From a bacterium (GTDB lineage: Bacteria > Zixibacteria > MSB-5A5 > GN15 > FEB-12): a stretch of 5,513 nucleotides of DNA. The translations under genes and the position numbers were made by a program. The notes beneath the pieces are model-generated. The model saw nothing but the letters and a program-made list of their open reading frames with translations, was not told the DNA's origin and ran no database searches. Below, in pieces: positions 1 to 5,513 of the stretch. The stretch is taken from the NCBI GenBank assembly GCA_030619425.1, contig JAUXBJ010000160.1, positions 1 to 5,513 of the forward strand, read 5' to 3'. How positions within the stretch are numbered: position 1 is the first letter of the stretch; every line of letters begins with the position of its first letter.

Positions 1-213
1 CCAGACGATATAGAGCGCTATGAAAATGTAGAACCGTTTCAAGGTGGGCACGAATGGGTTGTAGCGCTGGACGATAACAATCGCGACGAATGTTATCAGC
101 GCCAGGCCCAGCGACATTTGCGCCAGCGCAATTGAGAAAGTGCTGCCAAAGATGAACAGAGCGTAGAAGAAAAAGAGGGCATCGGTGAGTTTTGATGGCG
201 AGAGTGTGTTCAT
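1..213 (-). CDS. Polytopic membrane protein, probable O-antigen ligase/polymerase (N-terminal part only)
   Basis: Only the first 71 codons are in the window; the gene runs off the left edge. The translation begins MNTLSPSKLTDALFFFYALF and is strongly hydrophobic. Segments at about residues 11-31 and 33-48 look like membrane helices, a short basic/polar loop (QRYNPFVPTLKR) follows, and a third hydrophobic segment starts near 61. Two N-terminal helices followed by a short charged loop are typical of the Wzy/WaaL O-antigen ligase family, whose members have 10 or more helices and work in the inner membrane on undecaprenyl-linked glycans. The start is the ATG at 213-211, which overlaps the gmhA stop as ATGA. 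No clear Shine-Dalgarno lies in front, so translation probably depends on coupling. The catalytic periplasmic loop is outside the window. The family call therefore rests on topology and on the gmhA neighbour; another polytopic envelope protein remains possible. Confidence 0.6.
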   Translation of the reverse strand, partial: MNTLSPSKLTDALFFFYALFIFGSTFSIALAQMSLGLALITFVAIVIVQRYNPFVPTLKRFYIFIALYIVW

Positions 214-800
214 CCGAACAGATCGCTTTCAATCAGTTCCACCAGGATGTGGATGATGAAAATATGTTCTTCCTGGATGCGCTGGGTGGAAGTATGCGGT
301 ACGATTAGGGACCGTTCGACCTGTTTGGCCAACTTGCCGCCGCGTCCGCCCAACAGCGCCGTTGTCAGCAAGCCGCGTTCGCGAGCGGTGGCGACGGCTT
401 TCACCAGGTTGGCCGAGTTGCCGGAAGTGGAGATGGCAAAGAACAGGTCACCCTTTTGGCCGAGTCCTTCCACCTGCCGCGCAAAGACGTTTTCGTATCC
501 GAAATCATTAGCGGCGGCCGTGGTGACCGATGGATCCATCCCCAGCGCGATAGCCGGCAGCGACTGGCGCTTGCGCTCCGAGGTCAGTCGCACGATCATC
601 TCGGCGGCGAAATGGGAGGCGTCGGAGGCCGAGCCGCCGTTTCCGGCAATCAGTATCTTGCCGCCGGAACCGATTACGCCGGAGATCAACGCCGCGACAT
701 CAAGAATCTGTATCCCCAGTTGCTCGATCACCGACCGGCGCAGAACAGCGCTGTCTTCGGCCAACTTCGTCAAGCGCACCAGGCGGACATCTTCGTTCAT
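210..800 (-). CDS. gmhA: Phosphoheptose isomerase (D-sedoheptulose 7-phosphate isomerase), SIS domain
   Basis: This 196-aa cytoplasmic enzyme is predicted to convert sedoheptulose 7-phosphate to D-glycero-D-manno-heptose 7-phosphate, the first step toward ADP-heptose for the LPS inner core. A single SIS domain fills the protein. The family signature GNGGSASDASHFAAE is at 53-67, an ANDFGYENVFARQVE block at 97-111, the phosphosugar-binding ISTSGNS at 123-129, and RIQEEHIFIIH at 174-184. H63, E67, Q176 and H184 match the zinc/catalytic residues of E. coli GmhA (H61, E65, Q172, H180), and the length is close to the E. coli protein (192 aa). I chose the ATG at 800 because family similarity begins there, because AAAGGAGG lies upstream (10 nt from GGAGG to the ATG), and because it overlaps the stop of the upstream gene as ATGA. 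An upstream in-frame start at 869 would add 23 unrelated residues inside that gene. DiaA-type SIS proteins are the main alternative, but the zinc-site residues and the envelope context favour GmhA. Confidence 0.93.
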   Translation of the reverse strand: MNEDVRLVRLTKLAEDSAVLRRSVIEQLGIQILDVAALISGVIGSGGKILIAGNGGSASDASHFAAEMIVRLTSERKRQSLPAIALGMDPSVTTAAANDFGYENVFARQVEGLGQKGDLFFAISTSGNSANLVKAVATARERGLLTTALLGGRGGKLAKQVERSLIVPHTSTQRIQEEHIFIIHILVELIESDLFG

Positions 801-1564
801 ACCGTTACAGCCTCCTTTGCATGAATAGCGGCGGCGAATTCGCGCATCAAGTTCGGTTCCGGCTCGCATTCGAGCCCGGTACCGACCACCACGAATGACG
901 CTCCGGCCCGGACGCGCGCGGCGCAGTCCTCGGGGGTTCGCAGACCACCGCCGACTATGACCGGAATATCTACATACGATGACACCGCCTCGACCATCTC
1001 GAGTAACACCGGCGTTTCAGCCCCCGATCCGGCTTCAAGATAGACTAGTCTCATCCCAAGATACTGAGCAGCGAGAGCATGAGCGCAGGCGATATCGCTC
1101 TTGCCGCGAGGGATCGGCAGTGTGCCGGAGATAAATTGCACGGACGTCAGCGGCCCCGACTCCACTAACATATAGCCGGTCGGGATCGTCTCCAGGTTGC
1201 ATCGTTTCACTATCGGCGCACCCTTTACCTGTTCGTCAATAAGATAGCTGGGATTGCGGCCGGAGATCAACGAGGTGAAAAGGATAGCATCGGCCGCCGG
1301 TGTAATCTGAGCGTACGATCCCGGAAAAATAATCACCGGCACGCGCGTCGCGTGTTTTATCTCTTGAACAGAAGTGGCAAAGTTTCGATCAAGCATAAAC
1401 GAGGTCCCAACCAGAATGGCATCGACGCCGCACTCGGCGGCTGCCTCGGAAAGGGGAAGATACGACGATGGCGGCACCCGGTCCGGATCGATCAAGAGCA
1501 GAAAACCGCCCCCGCGCCGGGCACGGTCGGTCAGTAGCTTAGTGTAGATCGGTCCGTCGTTCAT
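797..1564 (-). CDS. Geranylgeranylglyceryl/heptaprenylglyceryl phosphate synthase family protein (GGGPS/PcrB)
   Basis: This 255-aa TIM-barrel prenyltransferase is predicted to form an ether bond between sn-glycerol-1-phosphate and a polyprenyl diphosphate, the first step of archaeal-type lipid synthesis. Visible family motifs are LLIDPD (23-28, Mg-binding acidic pair), ILVGTS (50-55), VIIFPGSYAQITPAADAILF (77-96), SLISGRNPSYLI (98-109), ETIPTGYMLVESG (125-137), YLEAGSGAE (175-183), IPVIVGGGLRTPED (200-213) and AGASFVVVGTGLE (220-232). The last three form the C-terminal phosphate-binding part of the barrel. The pattern resembles group II GGGPS, found in many archaea and in Bacteroidetes-type bacteria, but chain length and prenyl donor cannot be read from the sequence. 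The start is the ATG at 1564, preceded by AAGGA with 7-nt spacing; the upstream in-frame ATG at 1672 would add 36 low-complexity, non-family residues. The stop overlaps gmhA as ATGA. About 200 bp separate the gene from alaS, so it probably heads its own operon. The family call is firm; the physiological product is inferred. Confidence 0.9.
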   Translation of the reverse strand: MNDGPIYTKLLTDRARRGGGFLLLIDPDRVPPSSYLPLSEAAAECGVDAILVGTSFMLDRNFATSVQEIKHATRVPVIIFPGSYAQITPAADAILFTSLISGRNPSYLIDEQVKGAPIVKRCNLETIPTGYMLVESGPLTSVQFISGTLPIPRGKSDIACAHALAAQYLGMRLVYLEAGSGAETPVLLEMVEAVSSYVDIPVIVGGGLRTPEDCAARVRAGASFVVVGTGLECEPEPNLMREFAAAIHAKEAVTV

Positions 1565-1606
1565 CTGTTCATCCTTGTAAGCTTCAGCCTTGTCTGTCAG
1601 CCTGTT

Positions 1607-1651
1607 CCGGCAGTTCACACCCCCGCCTTCGGCGTTGGCAAGAACTGCCGG
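1607..1651. repeat. 10-bp perfect stem-loop in the leader of the GGGPS operon
   Basis: The arms CCGGCAGTTC (1607-1616) and GAACTGCCGG (1642-1651) are perfect reverse complements around a 25-nt loop. That loop holds a smaller hairpin, CGCC-TTC-GGCG (1624-1634). The structure lies in the non-coding gap between alaS and the GGGPS gene, 43 bp upstream of the GGGPS start. No U-run follows on either strand, so it is not a canonical intrinsic terminator. It could be a leader RNA structure, an RNA-processing or stability element, or a copy of a dispersed genomic repeat. Its function is unknown. Confidence 0.55.
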
Positions 1652-1701
1652 TCGTGGGGCATCCATGCACAATCGGATTCCATGAACTCGTCAGGTCACG
1701 C

Positions 1702-1737
1702 CATCGATTACATCGATGCCAAGACCCGACGAAACAA
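1702..1737 (-). promoter_or_regulatory. Possible promoter with overlapping palindrome upstream of the GGGPS operon
   Basis: On the minus strand a palindrome CATCGAT-GTA-ATCGATG (1718-1702, 7-bp arms) contains TGTAAT (1712-1707), a 5/6 match to a -10 box. A weak -35-like TTGTTT (1737-1732) sits 19 nt upstream, slightly longer than ideal. Transcription would start near 1700 and give a leader of about 135 nt carrying the stem-loop at 1607-1651. A palindrome across a -10 box would suit an operator. The match is weak and could be chance. Confidence 0.2.
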
Positions 1738-1766
1738 GCTAACTGATATCCCTTGTCGTGGTCCAC

Positions 1767-4403
1767 TTACTTTGTTAACTCACAAAAGGTATCGAACAGT
1801 ACTTCAGCTTTAGTATCCGGCGCTACTGTTCCCTGCGCGAAGTTCGGTTTGCCGCCCCCGCGTCCACCGAGTTGCTCCAGACAGTGCCTTGTCAGAGCGC
1901 CGATATCGATACCATACTCCTTCGTGGCAGCGCTGCTGGCCGCGGCCATGAAAGTCGCTTTGCCGGTGACGTTGCCGAGACCCAGAGCTACCACGGCGTC
2001 GTTGCGCGCTTTCTGGCTGTCCAGCCAACCGGCCATGGCGTCGCGGTCGGTCTCGCCGAAATCGTGCGTGATAACGATCATGTCACCGATCTTGCGTTCC
2101 TCGCCCACCGTCTGGCCGCCGCCTGCGAATATCTCAGCCTTGGCCTTCTTGATTTCCTTTTCCAACTCGCGGTTGTTTTCTTTCAATTGTTGCAGGCCGT
2201 CGAGCGCATCCGCTTCGGTGCGACCGAGCAATCTCGCGGCGTCCACCTGGAAATGCTTGGCATCGAGCATCAACTTAATCGCTTCACGACCCGTGATCGC
2301 CTCAAGCCTGCGCACACCGGAAGCGATTCCGGTCTCGAGCGTAATGAAGAACGGTCCGATCTGGCTGGTGTTGTCGACATGCGTGCCGCCGCACAGTTCT
2401 TTGGAAAAATCGGAAATGGACACGACGCGCACCTTGTCCTCGTACTTCTCGCCAAAGAGAGCCATCGCGCCGGACTTGCGGGCCGACTCGATATCCATCT
2501 CTTCGGTGCCGACGTCGGTGCCCTGTAATATCTGCTCGTTAACGATCTGTTCGACCTGTTGAATCTCACCGGGCGTCATCGGCTGGTGATGCGAGAAGTC
2601 GAACCGCAGTCGATCCGGTCCGACATAGGAACCGGATTGCTTGACATGAGTTCCCAAGACATTTCGCAGTGCTGCGTGGGCCAGATGGGTGGCGGTGTGA
2701 TTGCGCATGATATCCCAGCGGCGTTTGGCGTTGACGTAGGCAACAACAGTCTGAGCATCCACAAGTTCCGAATCAGTGCCCTCCTCAAGATGACCAATGT
2801 GCAAGACATATCCATGATGGTTGACAACGGTATCTATGTAGATTATCAACTGACCGTCCTTGATCCACCCAACGTCACCTACCTGACCTCCAGCCTCAAC
2901 GTAGAACGGAGTTCGGTCGAGTACAAGGGCGACTTTGCTAAATGGCGCGAACTCGGTCAGTCGGAGCGGCGTCTGGATACTCAGCAGTTCTCGATTGAAT
3001 TCCGTTGGAGGGAGTTCGTGCGGTATTCTATTAACTATCGAATCTATGAGTTGCTTGGTTGACTCTTCTGCAAACGAGCCGAACTCACCCCCCGCCTTCG
3101 ACTGCTCGCGCTGCCGAGCCATGCATTTGTCAAACCCTGTCTCATCCAAAGTCAAGCCCTGCTCCCTCGCTATGATCTCGGTCAGGTCGTAAGGGAAGCC
3201 ATAGGTATCGCACAGCTTGAATACATCGTCGCCATCGATGACTGTGCCGCCGGTACTTCGCACTTTTTTTGCAACTTGCTCGAACAAATGCAGCCCAGTC
3301 TCCAGCGTGCGCAAAAACGATTCTTCCTCGACCTTGATGACGTTCTGGATGTGACTCTGCTTCTCGCGAATTTCCGGGAACGCTTCGCCCATAGCATCCA
3401 CCAACGTCGGCACCAGCCGATGGATGAACGGCTCTTGCACCCCTAACAGTTGTCCGTGCCGCGCGGCGCGTCTGAGAATACGACGCAGCACGTAACCCTG
3501 GCCCTCGTTGGAGATACCAGCGCCGTCGGCAAGCGCAAAGGTCAACGCCCGCAGATGGTCGGCGATAACATGATGCGAGACCACATGGTCGGCATACATC
3601 GCGCTGGTCACGTCCGAGATGGCGGCGATCAGACTCTGAAACAGGTCGATGCCGTAATTACTGTCGACGTGCTGCACGACCGCTGCGATCCGCTCCAGTC
3701 CCGAACCGGTGTCGACCGACGGCTTGGGCAGCCCTACGATGGTTCCATCCGGCTGCTGGTCGAACTGCATGAAGACGAGGTTGCCGATTTCGACAAATCG
3801 TTCGGTCTCGCCATTGACGACGTCGTCGGGACCGGCGCCAAACTTCTCGCCGCGGTCAAAGTGGATTTCCGAACAGGGACCACAGGGACCGATATCCCCC
3901 ATGCTCCAATAGTTGTCTTTCTTGCCGAAGCGGAGGATACGACCGTTTTTCAACTCCGGCGCGATCTTCTCCCAGAGCGCAAAAGCGTCATCATCGGTCT
4001 CGTAGACAGAAGCATACAGCCGCTCTTTGGGCAGGCCGAACGTTTTGGTCATCAACTCCCAGTGGAATCGGATCGCTTCTTCTTTGAAATAGTCGCCGAA
4101 CGAGAAATTACCTAACATCTCAAAGAAGGTATGATGCCGGGCGGTGAAGCCGACGTTGTCGAGATCGTTGTGCTTGCCGCCGGCGCGGATGCACTTTTGG
4201 CTGCTGGCCGCGCGCTTGTAATCAATCTTGCGCCGACCGGTAAAGACATCCTTGAACTGGTTCATGCCGGCGTTGGTGAACAGGATAGTCGGATCATCGA
4301 ACGGGATGACCGGCGAGGACGGCACGATGCGGTGATCGCGGGCTTTGAAAAAGTCCAGGAAGGCTTGTCTGATCTCAGAAGTCTTGATCTTCGGATCCCT
4401 CAT
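1767..4403 (-). CDS. alaS: Alanyl-tRNA synthetase
   Basis: This 878-aa class II synthetase charges tRNA-Ala with alanine in the cytoplasm and hydrolyses mischarged Ser/Gly-tRNA-Ala. The length matches bacterial AlaRS (E. coli 876). The N-terminal catalytic core is clear: EIRQAFLDFF (10-19), LFTNAGMNQFKDVF (41-54), the KHNDLDNVGFTARHHTFFEM block (77-96), GDIGPCGPCSEIHFD (169-183), and VDTGSGLERIA (230-240), followed by the tRNA-recognition helices (e.g. GYVLRRILRRAARHG, 303-317). The editing domain keeps its metal site: HTATH (569-573) and CGGTH (671-675), equivalent to E. coli H564/H568/C666/H670. A charged coiled coil (about 733-757) leads into the C-Ala domain, with the glycine-rich LGGRGGGKPNFAQG near 845-858. 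The ATG at 4403 gives the standard N-terminus; an in-frame ATG at 4502 would add 33 residues lying inside recX. No good Shine-Dalgarno precedes 4403, and the 29-bp overlap with recX suggests co-transcription and coupling. No damage is seen. Confidence 0.98.
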   Translation of the reverse strand: MRDPKIKTSEIRQAFLDFFKARDHRIVPSSPVIPFDDPTILFTNAGMNQFKDVFTGRRKIDYKRAASSQKCIRAGGKHNDLDNVGFTARHHTFFEMLGNFSFGDYFKEEAIRFHWELMTKTFGLPKERLYASVYETDDDAFALWEKIAPELKNGRILRFGKKDNYWSMGDIGPCGPCSEIHFDRGEKFGAGPDDVVNGETERFVEIGNLVFMQFDQQPDGTIVGLPKPSVDTGSGLERIAAVVQHVDSNYGIDLFQSLIAAISDVTSAMYADHVVSHHVIADHLRALTFALADGAGISNEGQGYVLRRILRRAARHGQLLGVQEPFIHRLVPTLVDAMGEAFPEIREKQSHIQNVIKVEEESFLRTLETGLHLFEQVAKKVRSTGGTVIDGDDVFKLCDTYGFPYDLTEIIAREQGLTLDETGFDKCMARQREQSKAGGEFGSFAEESTKQLIDSIVNRIPHELPPTEFNRELLSIQTPLRLTEFAPFSKVALVLDRTPFYVEAGGQVGDVGWIKDGQLIIYIDTVVNHHGYVLHIGHLEEGTDSELVDAQTVVAYVNAKRRWDIMRNHTATHLAHAALRNVLGTHVKQSGSYVGPDRLRFDFSHHQPMTPGEIQQVEQIVNEQILQGTDVGTEEMDIESARKSGAMALFGEKYEDKVRVVSISDFSKELCGGTHVDNTSQIGPFFITLETGIASGVRRLEAITGREAIKLMLDAKHFQVDAARLLGRTEADALDGLQQLKENNRELEKEIKKAKAEIFAGGGQTVGEERKIGDMIVITHDFGETDRDAMAGWLDSQKARNDAVVALGLGNVTGKATFMAAASSAATKEYGIDIGALTRHCLEQLGGRGGGKPNFAQGTVAPDTKAEVLFDTFCELTK

Positions 4404-5037
4404 TTGTTTTCTGCCACAGCCGAGCAAAGGCGGTCTTGGCTGACTGATAGCCAAAGCCGCGACGAGCAAGGTAATTATAGGCCTTGGTGCGGGCCGATTC
4501 AAGTTCTAATTGGCCGAAGCGAGACCAGCGTTGTTCCAGCGCGGTGGTGGCCAACTCGGTGTCATCCTCGTGGCTCAGCAGAATCTCGGCGGTCTGGTCG
4601 GCCAGGTCACGAGCTATCTTTCGCTTTTGGAGATAGGCGCACAGGTATCCGCGACCGCACGGGCGGCGCTTGAGCAGGGACTCGCCGACTATCATGGCGT
4701 AGCGCGCATCGTCGAGAGCGCCATTTTCAAGGTACTTACTGATCGTCGACGCCACTATCTGCGGTGAGAACTGACGGCGGCGTAACTTGGCTTTGAGTTC
4801 GCCGACCGAATGATCGCGCATGGCCAGGTAGCGGGCGGCCAGATGGTCGCACTGGAACATGGCCGCTTCCTCACGAAGGGTGGCCACCTGCGCCTGGGTG
4901 AGAACAATCCCCTCGACCAGGCGATGGCGATGCGCCGTGTCCAGAGAAACCAGCAGTGGTTCCTCCTCACCAGTAATTGTCAGCCTGGCGCCGCCTCTGG
5001 TTTCGGTCAGCTTGAGTATTCTGATTCGTTCGTCCAT
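4375..5037 (-). CDS. recX: Regulatory protein RecX (RecA modulator)
   Basis: With the start at 5037 the product is 220 aa. RecX proteins bind RecA filaments and usually inhibit recombinase and coprotease activity. The diagnostic region is at about 67-113: AARYLAMRDHSVGELKAKL, then LENGALDDARYA (103-114), the LDD-(x)-YA signature of the first three-helix repeat. A second helical repeat follows (about 115-158, with a GRGYLCAYLQKRKIA stretch at 128-142) and a third at about 165-208 (YNYLARRGFGYQSAKTAF). The extra N-terminal domain of about 60 residues is typical of the longer RecX form rather than the 166-aa E. coli type. The start is uncertain. ATG 5037 gives MDERIRILKL, ATG 5046 adds three residues and GTG 5088 adds seventeen; none has a strong Shine-Dalgarno. 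The gene overlaps alaS by 29 bp. No recA is visible upstream, where a repeat island occupies the space. Confidence 0.88.
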   Translation of the reverse strand: MDERIRILKLTETRGGARLTITGEEEPLLVSLDTAHRHRLVEGIVLTQAQVATLREEAAMFQCDHLAARYLAMRDHSVGELKAKLRRRQFSPQIVASTISKYLENGALDDARYAMIVGESLLKRRPCGRGYLCAYLQKRKIARDLADQTAEILLSHEDDTELATTALEQRWSRFGQLELESARTKAYNYLARRGFGYQSAKTAFARLWQKTNEGSEDQDF

Positions 5038-5060
5038 GATCACCATCGGGTTACTGAGCC

Positions 5061-5090
5061 AATATAGTGACCGGTCATATCGCCGCACAA
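5061..5090 (-). promoter_or_regulatory. Possible recX-alaS promoter
   Basis: On the minus strand TATATT (5066-5061) is a fair -10 box, and TTGTGC (5090-5085) lies 18 nt upstream as a weak -35 match. Transcription would begin near 5054, just ahead of the ATG candidates at 5046 and 5037, and would exclude the GTG at 5088. I see no LexA-type operator. This is a pattern match only. Confidence 0.25.
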
Positions 5091-5141
5091 GTAAATGCAG
5101 TGGCCCACCGAGAAAGAGATGGCATTTTCGTGTGTTCTGGT

Positions 5142-5166
5142 GCTGTCAGGCGAGTCGCCTGACAGC
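5142..5166. repeat. Short palindromic hairpin, copy 1
   Basis: Perfect 12-bp arms GCTGTCAGGCGA (5142-5153) and TCGCCTGACAGC (5155-5166) surround a single G, giving an 11-bp RNA stem with an AGU triloop. It lies in the gene-free region upstream of recX and resembles the hairpin at 5187-5206. The two differ at a paired position (A:T at 5148/5160 here, G:C there). This is probably a copy of a dispersed palindromic repeat; no U-run follows, so it is not an intrinsic terminator. Confidence 0.7.
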
Positions 5167-5186
5167 CATCACATGTGAAAGCAGGC

Positions 5187-5206
5187 GTCGGGCGGGGTCG
5201 CCCGAC
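5187..5206. repeat. Short palindromic hairpin, copy 2
   Basis: Arms GTCGGGCG (5187-5194) and CGCCCGAC (5199-5206) flank the loop GGGT. Read on the minus strand with flanks, it aligns with copy 1: both run GGTG, then TC(A/G)GGCGA, then CGCC(T/C)GAC, then GCC. The two copies therefore look like an inverted pair around a 20-bp spacer that contains the palindrome CACATGTG (5170-5177). Confidence 0.65.
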
Positions 5207-5226
5207 ACCACCCGAACCCCAGAAAC

Positions 5227-5330
5227 CGTCATTGCGAACCGCGCGTCGCGCGTGGTGTGGCAATCTCGATTCGTCAGCAGACTTGGCGTAAGAGATTGGC
5301 CCGCCGGCGGCGGGCTCGCTCGCAATGACG
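5227..5330. repeat. Inverted pair of palindromic repeat units (MITE/REP-like element)
   Basis: This 104-bp element is bounded by perfect 11-bp inverted repeats, CGTCATTGCGA (5227-5237) and TCGCAATGACG (5320-5330). Each half has the same architecture: CGTCATTGCGA, a GC-rich palindrome, then GG(C)CAATCTC. The left unit spans 5227-5267 with an internal CGCGCG-T-CGCGCG (5240-5252). The right unit, read on the minus strand, spans 5330-5292 with an internal GCCCGCC-GGC-GGCGGGC (5299-5315). The spacer is 24 bp. There is no transposase gene, so if mobile it would be non-autonomous. From memory, units starting CGTCATTGCGAGCGA and ending CAATCTC are common dispersed repeats in many bacteria; I could not search to confirm it. 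Confidence 0.75.
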
Positions 5331-5513
5331 AGACAAGGAGCTTTTTTGGACAACGTCCTACATTCGCCACAGTTGTTGTTGACTGTATGGGTCGCATGTA
5401 TTAATCTGTCGGACAATCGGTGGTGACCGGTATGACCGTCTGTCTGCAGCCACCACCGTGCGCTGGCTGACATGCGGCTCGGGAGATGGCGCGGCCCAAC
5501 ACATTCTTTATCG
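5331..5513. other. Unassigned non-coding stretch at the right edge
   Basis: Together with the repeats at 5142-5330, this completes the roughly 420-bp gene-free region upstream of recX. No frame here reads as a recognisable protein. A plus-strand frame is open from 5383 to the edge (ending TVRWLTCGSGDGAAQHILY) but lacks a convincing start. The T6 run at 5342-5347 has no stem directly before it. An 8-bp inverted repeat, CGGTGGTG (5418-5425) and CACCACCG (5451-5458), has a 25-nt loop and may be structural or chance. The DNA could be a regulatory region for a gene beyond the window. Confidence 0.4.

Noticed and set aside
1584..1766. 60-codon minus-strand frame in the gap before the GGGPS gene
   Set aside because: It has no Shine-Dalgarno, its composition is Arg/Cys-rich and unlike a protein, and it runs through the stem-loop at 1607-1651. 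I treat the gap as non-coding.
1753..2562. 269-codon plus-strand frame opposite the 3' part of alaS
   Set aside because: It is antisense to the conserved editing and C-Ala domains of AlaRS and is Ser/Pro/Ala-rich, as expected for a shadow of a GC-biased gene.
5142..5206. CRISPR-like repeats
   Set aside because: There are only two diverged, inverted palindromes, with no regularly spaced direct repeats and no cas genes.
5299..5347. Intrinsic terminator from the GC-rich palindrome and the T6 run
   Set aside because: The stem ends at 5315 and the T-run begins at 5342, about 26 nt later, too far for a Rho-independent terminator. No other stem abuts the T-run.
4859..5404. Long open plus-strand frame opposite recX and the repeats
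   Set aside because: It reads antisense through the 5' part of recX and then through the palindromic repeats. The product is Ser/Arg-rich with no recognisable motif.
5376..5404. Plus-strand promoter-like TTGTTG-17-TATTAA
   Set aside because: The spacing is good, but the hexamers are only partial matches and no supported plus-strand gene starts downstream within the window.
5075..5473. Long open minus-strand frame (132 codons) upstream of recX
   Set aside because: It runs straight through both repeat families and its translation is low-complexity, with no domain-like pattern. It is explained by the GC-rich palindromes keeping the frame open.

Overview
The window comes from a diderm (LPS-making) bacterium with moderately high GC. 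Every supported gene lies on the minus strand, so the map reads from right to left: recX, alaS, a geranylgeranylglyceryl phosphate synthase (GGGPS) family gene, gmhA, then the start of a membrane protein that looks like an O-antigen ligase. A GGGPS family gene in a clearly bacterial, LPS-related setting suggests a member of the FCB superphylum or an allied candidate phylum (for example Zixibacteria-, Cloacimonadota- or Latescibacterota-like). This is inferred from gene content and not tested by phylogeny.

Layout. Positions 5089-5513 hold no gene I can support. Instead there is a compact island of hairpins and inverted repeats (about 5142-5330), then about 180 bp of unassigned sequence with one weak inverted repeat. 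RecX (stop at 4375, preferred start 5037) overlaps the 5' end of alaS by 29 bp. AlaS is full length (878 aa) with intact aminoacylation and editing signatures. About 200 bp (1565-1766) follow alaS without a gene. They contain a strong 10-bp stem-loop and a short palindrome over a possible -10 element. Then come the GGGPS gene, gmhA and the ligase-like gene, joined by two 4-bp ATGA stop/start overlaps, which indicates one translationally coupled operon.

Function. The right half is housekeeping: RecA modulation and alanine charging. The left half is envelope biogenesis. GmhA makes the first committed intermediate of ADP-heptose for the LPS inner core, and the ligase-like protein would act late in polysaccharide attachment or polymerisation. 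The GGGPS protein would join glycerol-1-phosphate to a polyprenyl diphosphate by an ether bond, the entry reaction of archaeal-type lipids. That enzyme sitting in a tight operon with LPS genes is the most interesting point in the window. The remaining points of interest are the two repeat systems: a covarying hairpin pair and an inverted pair of palindromic units upstream of recX.
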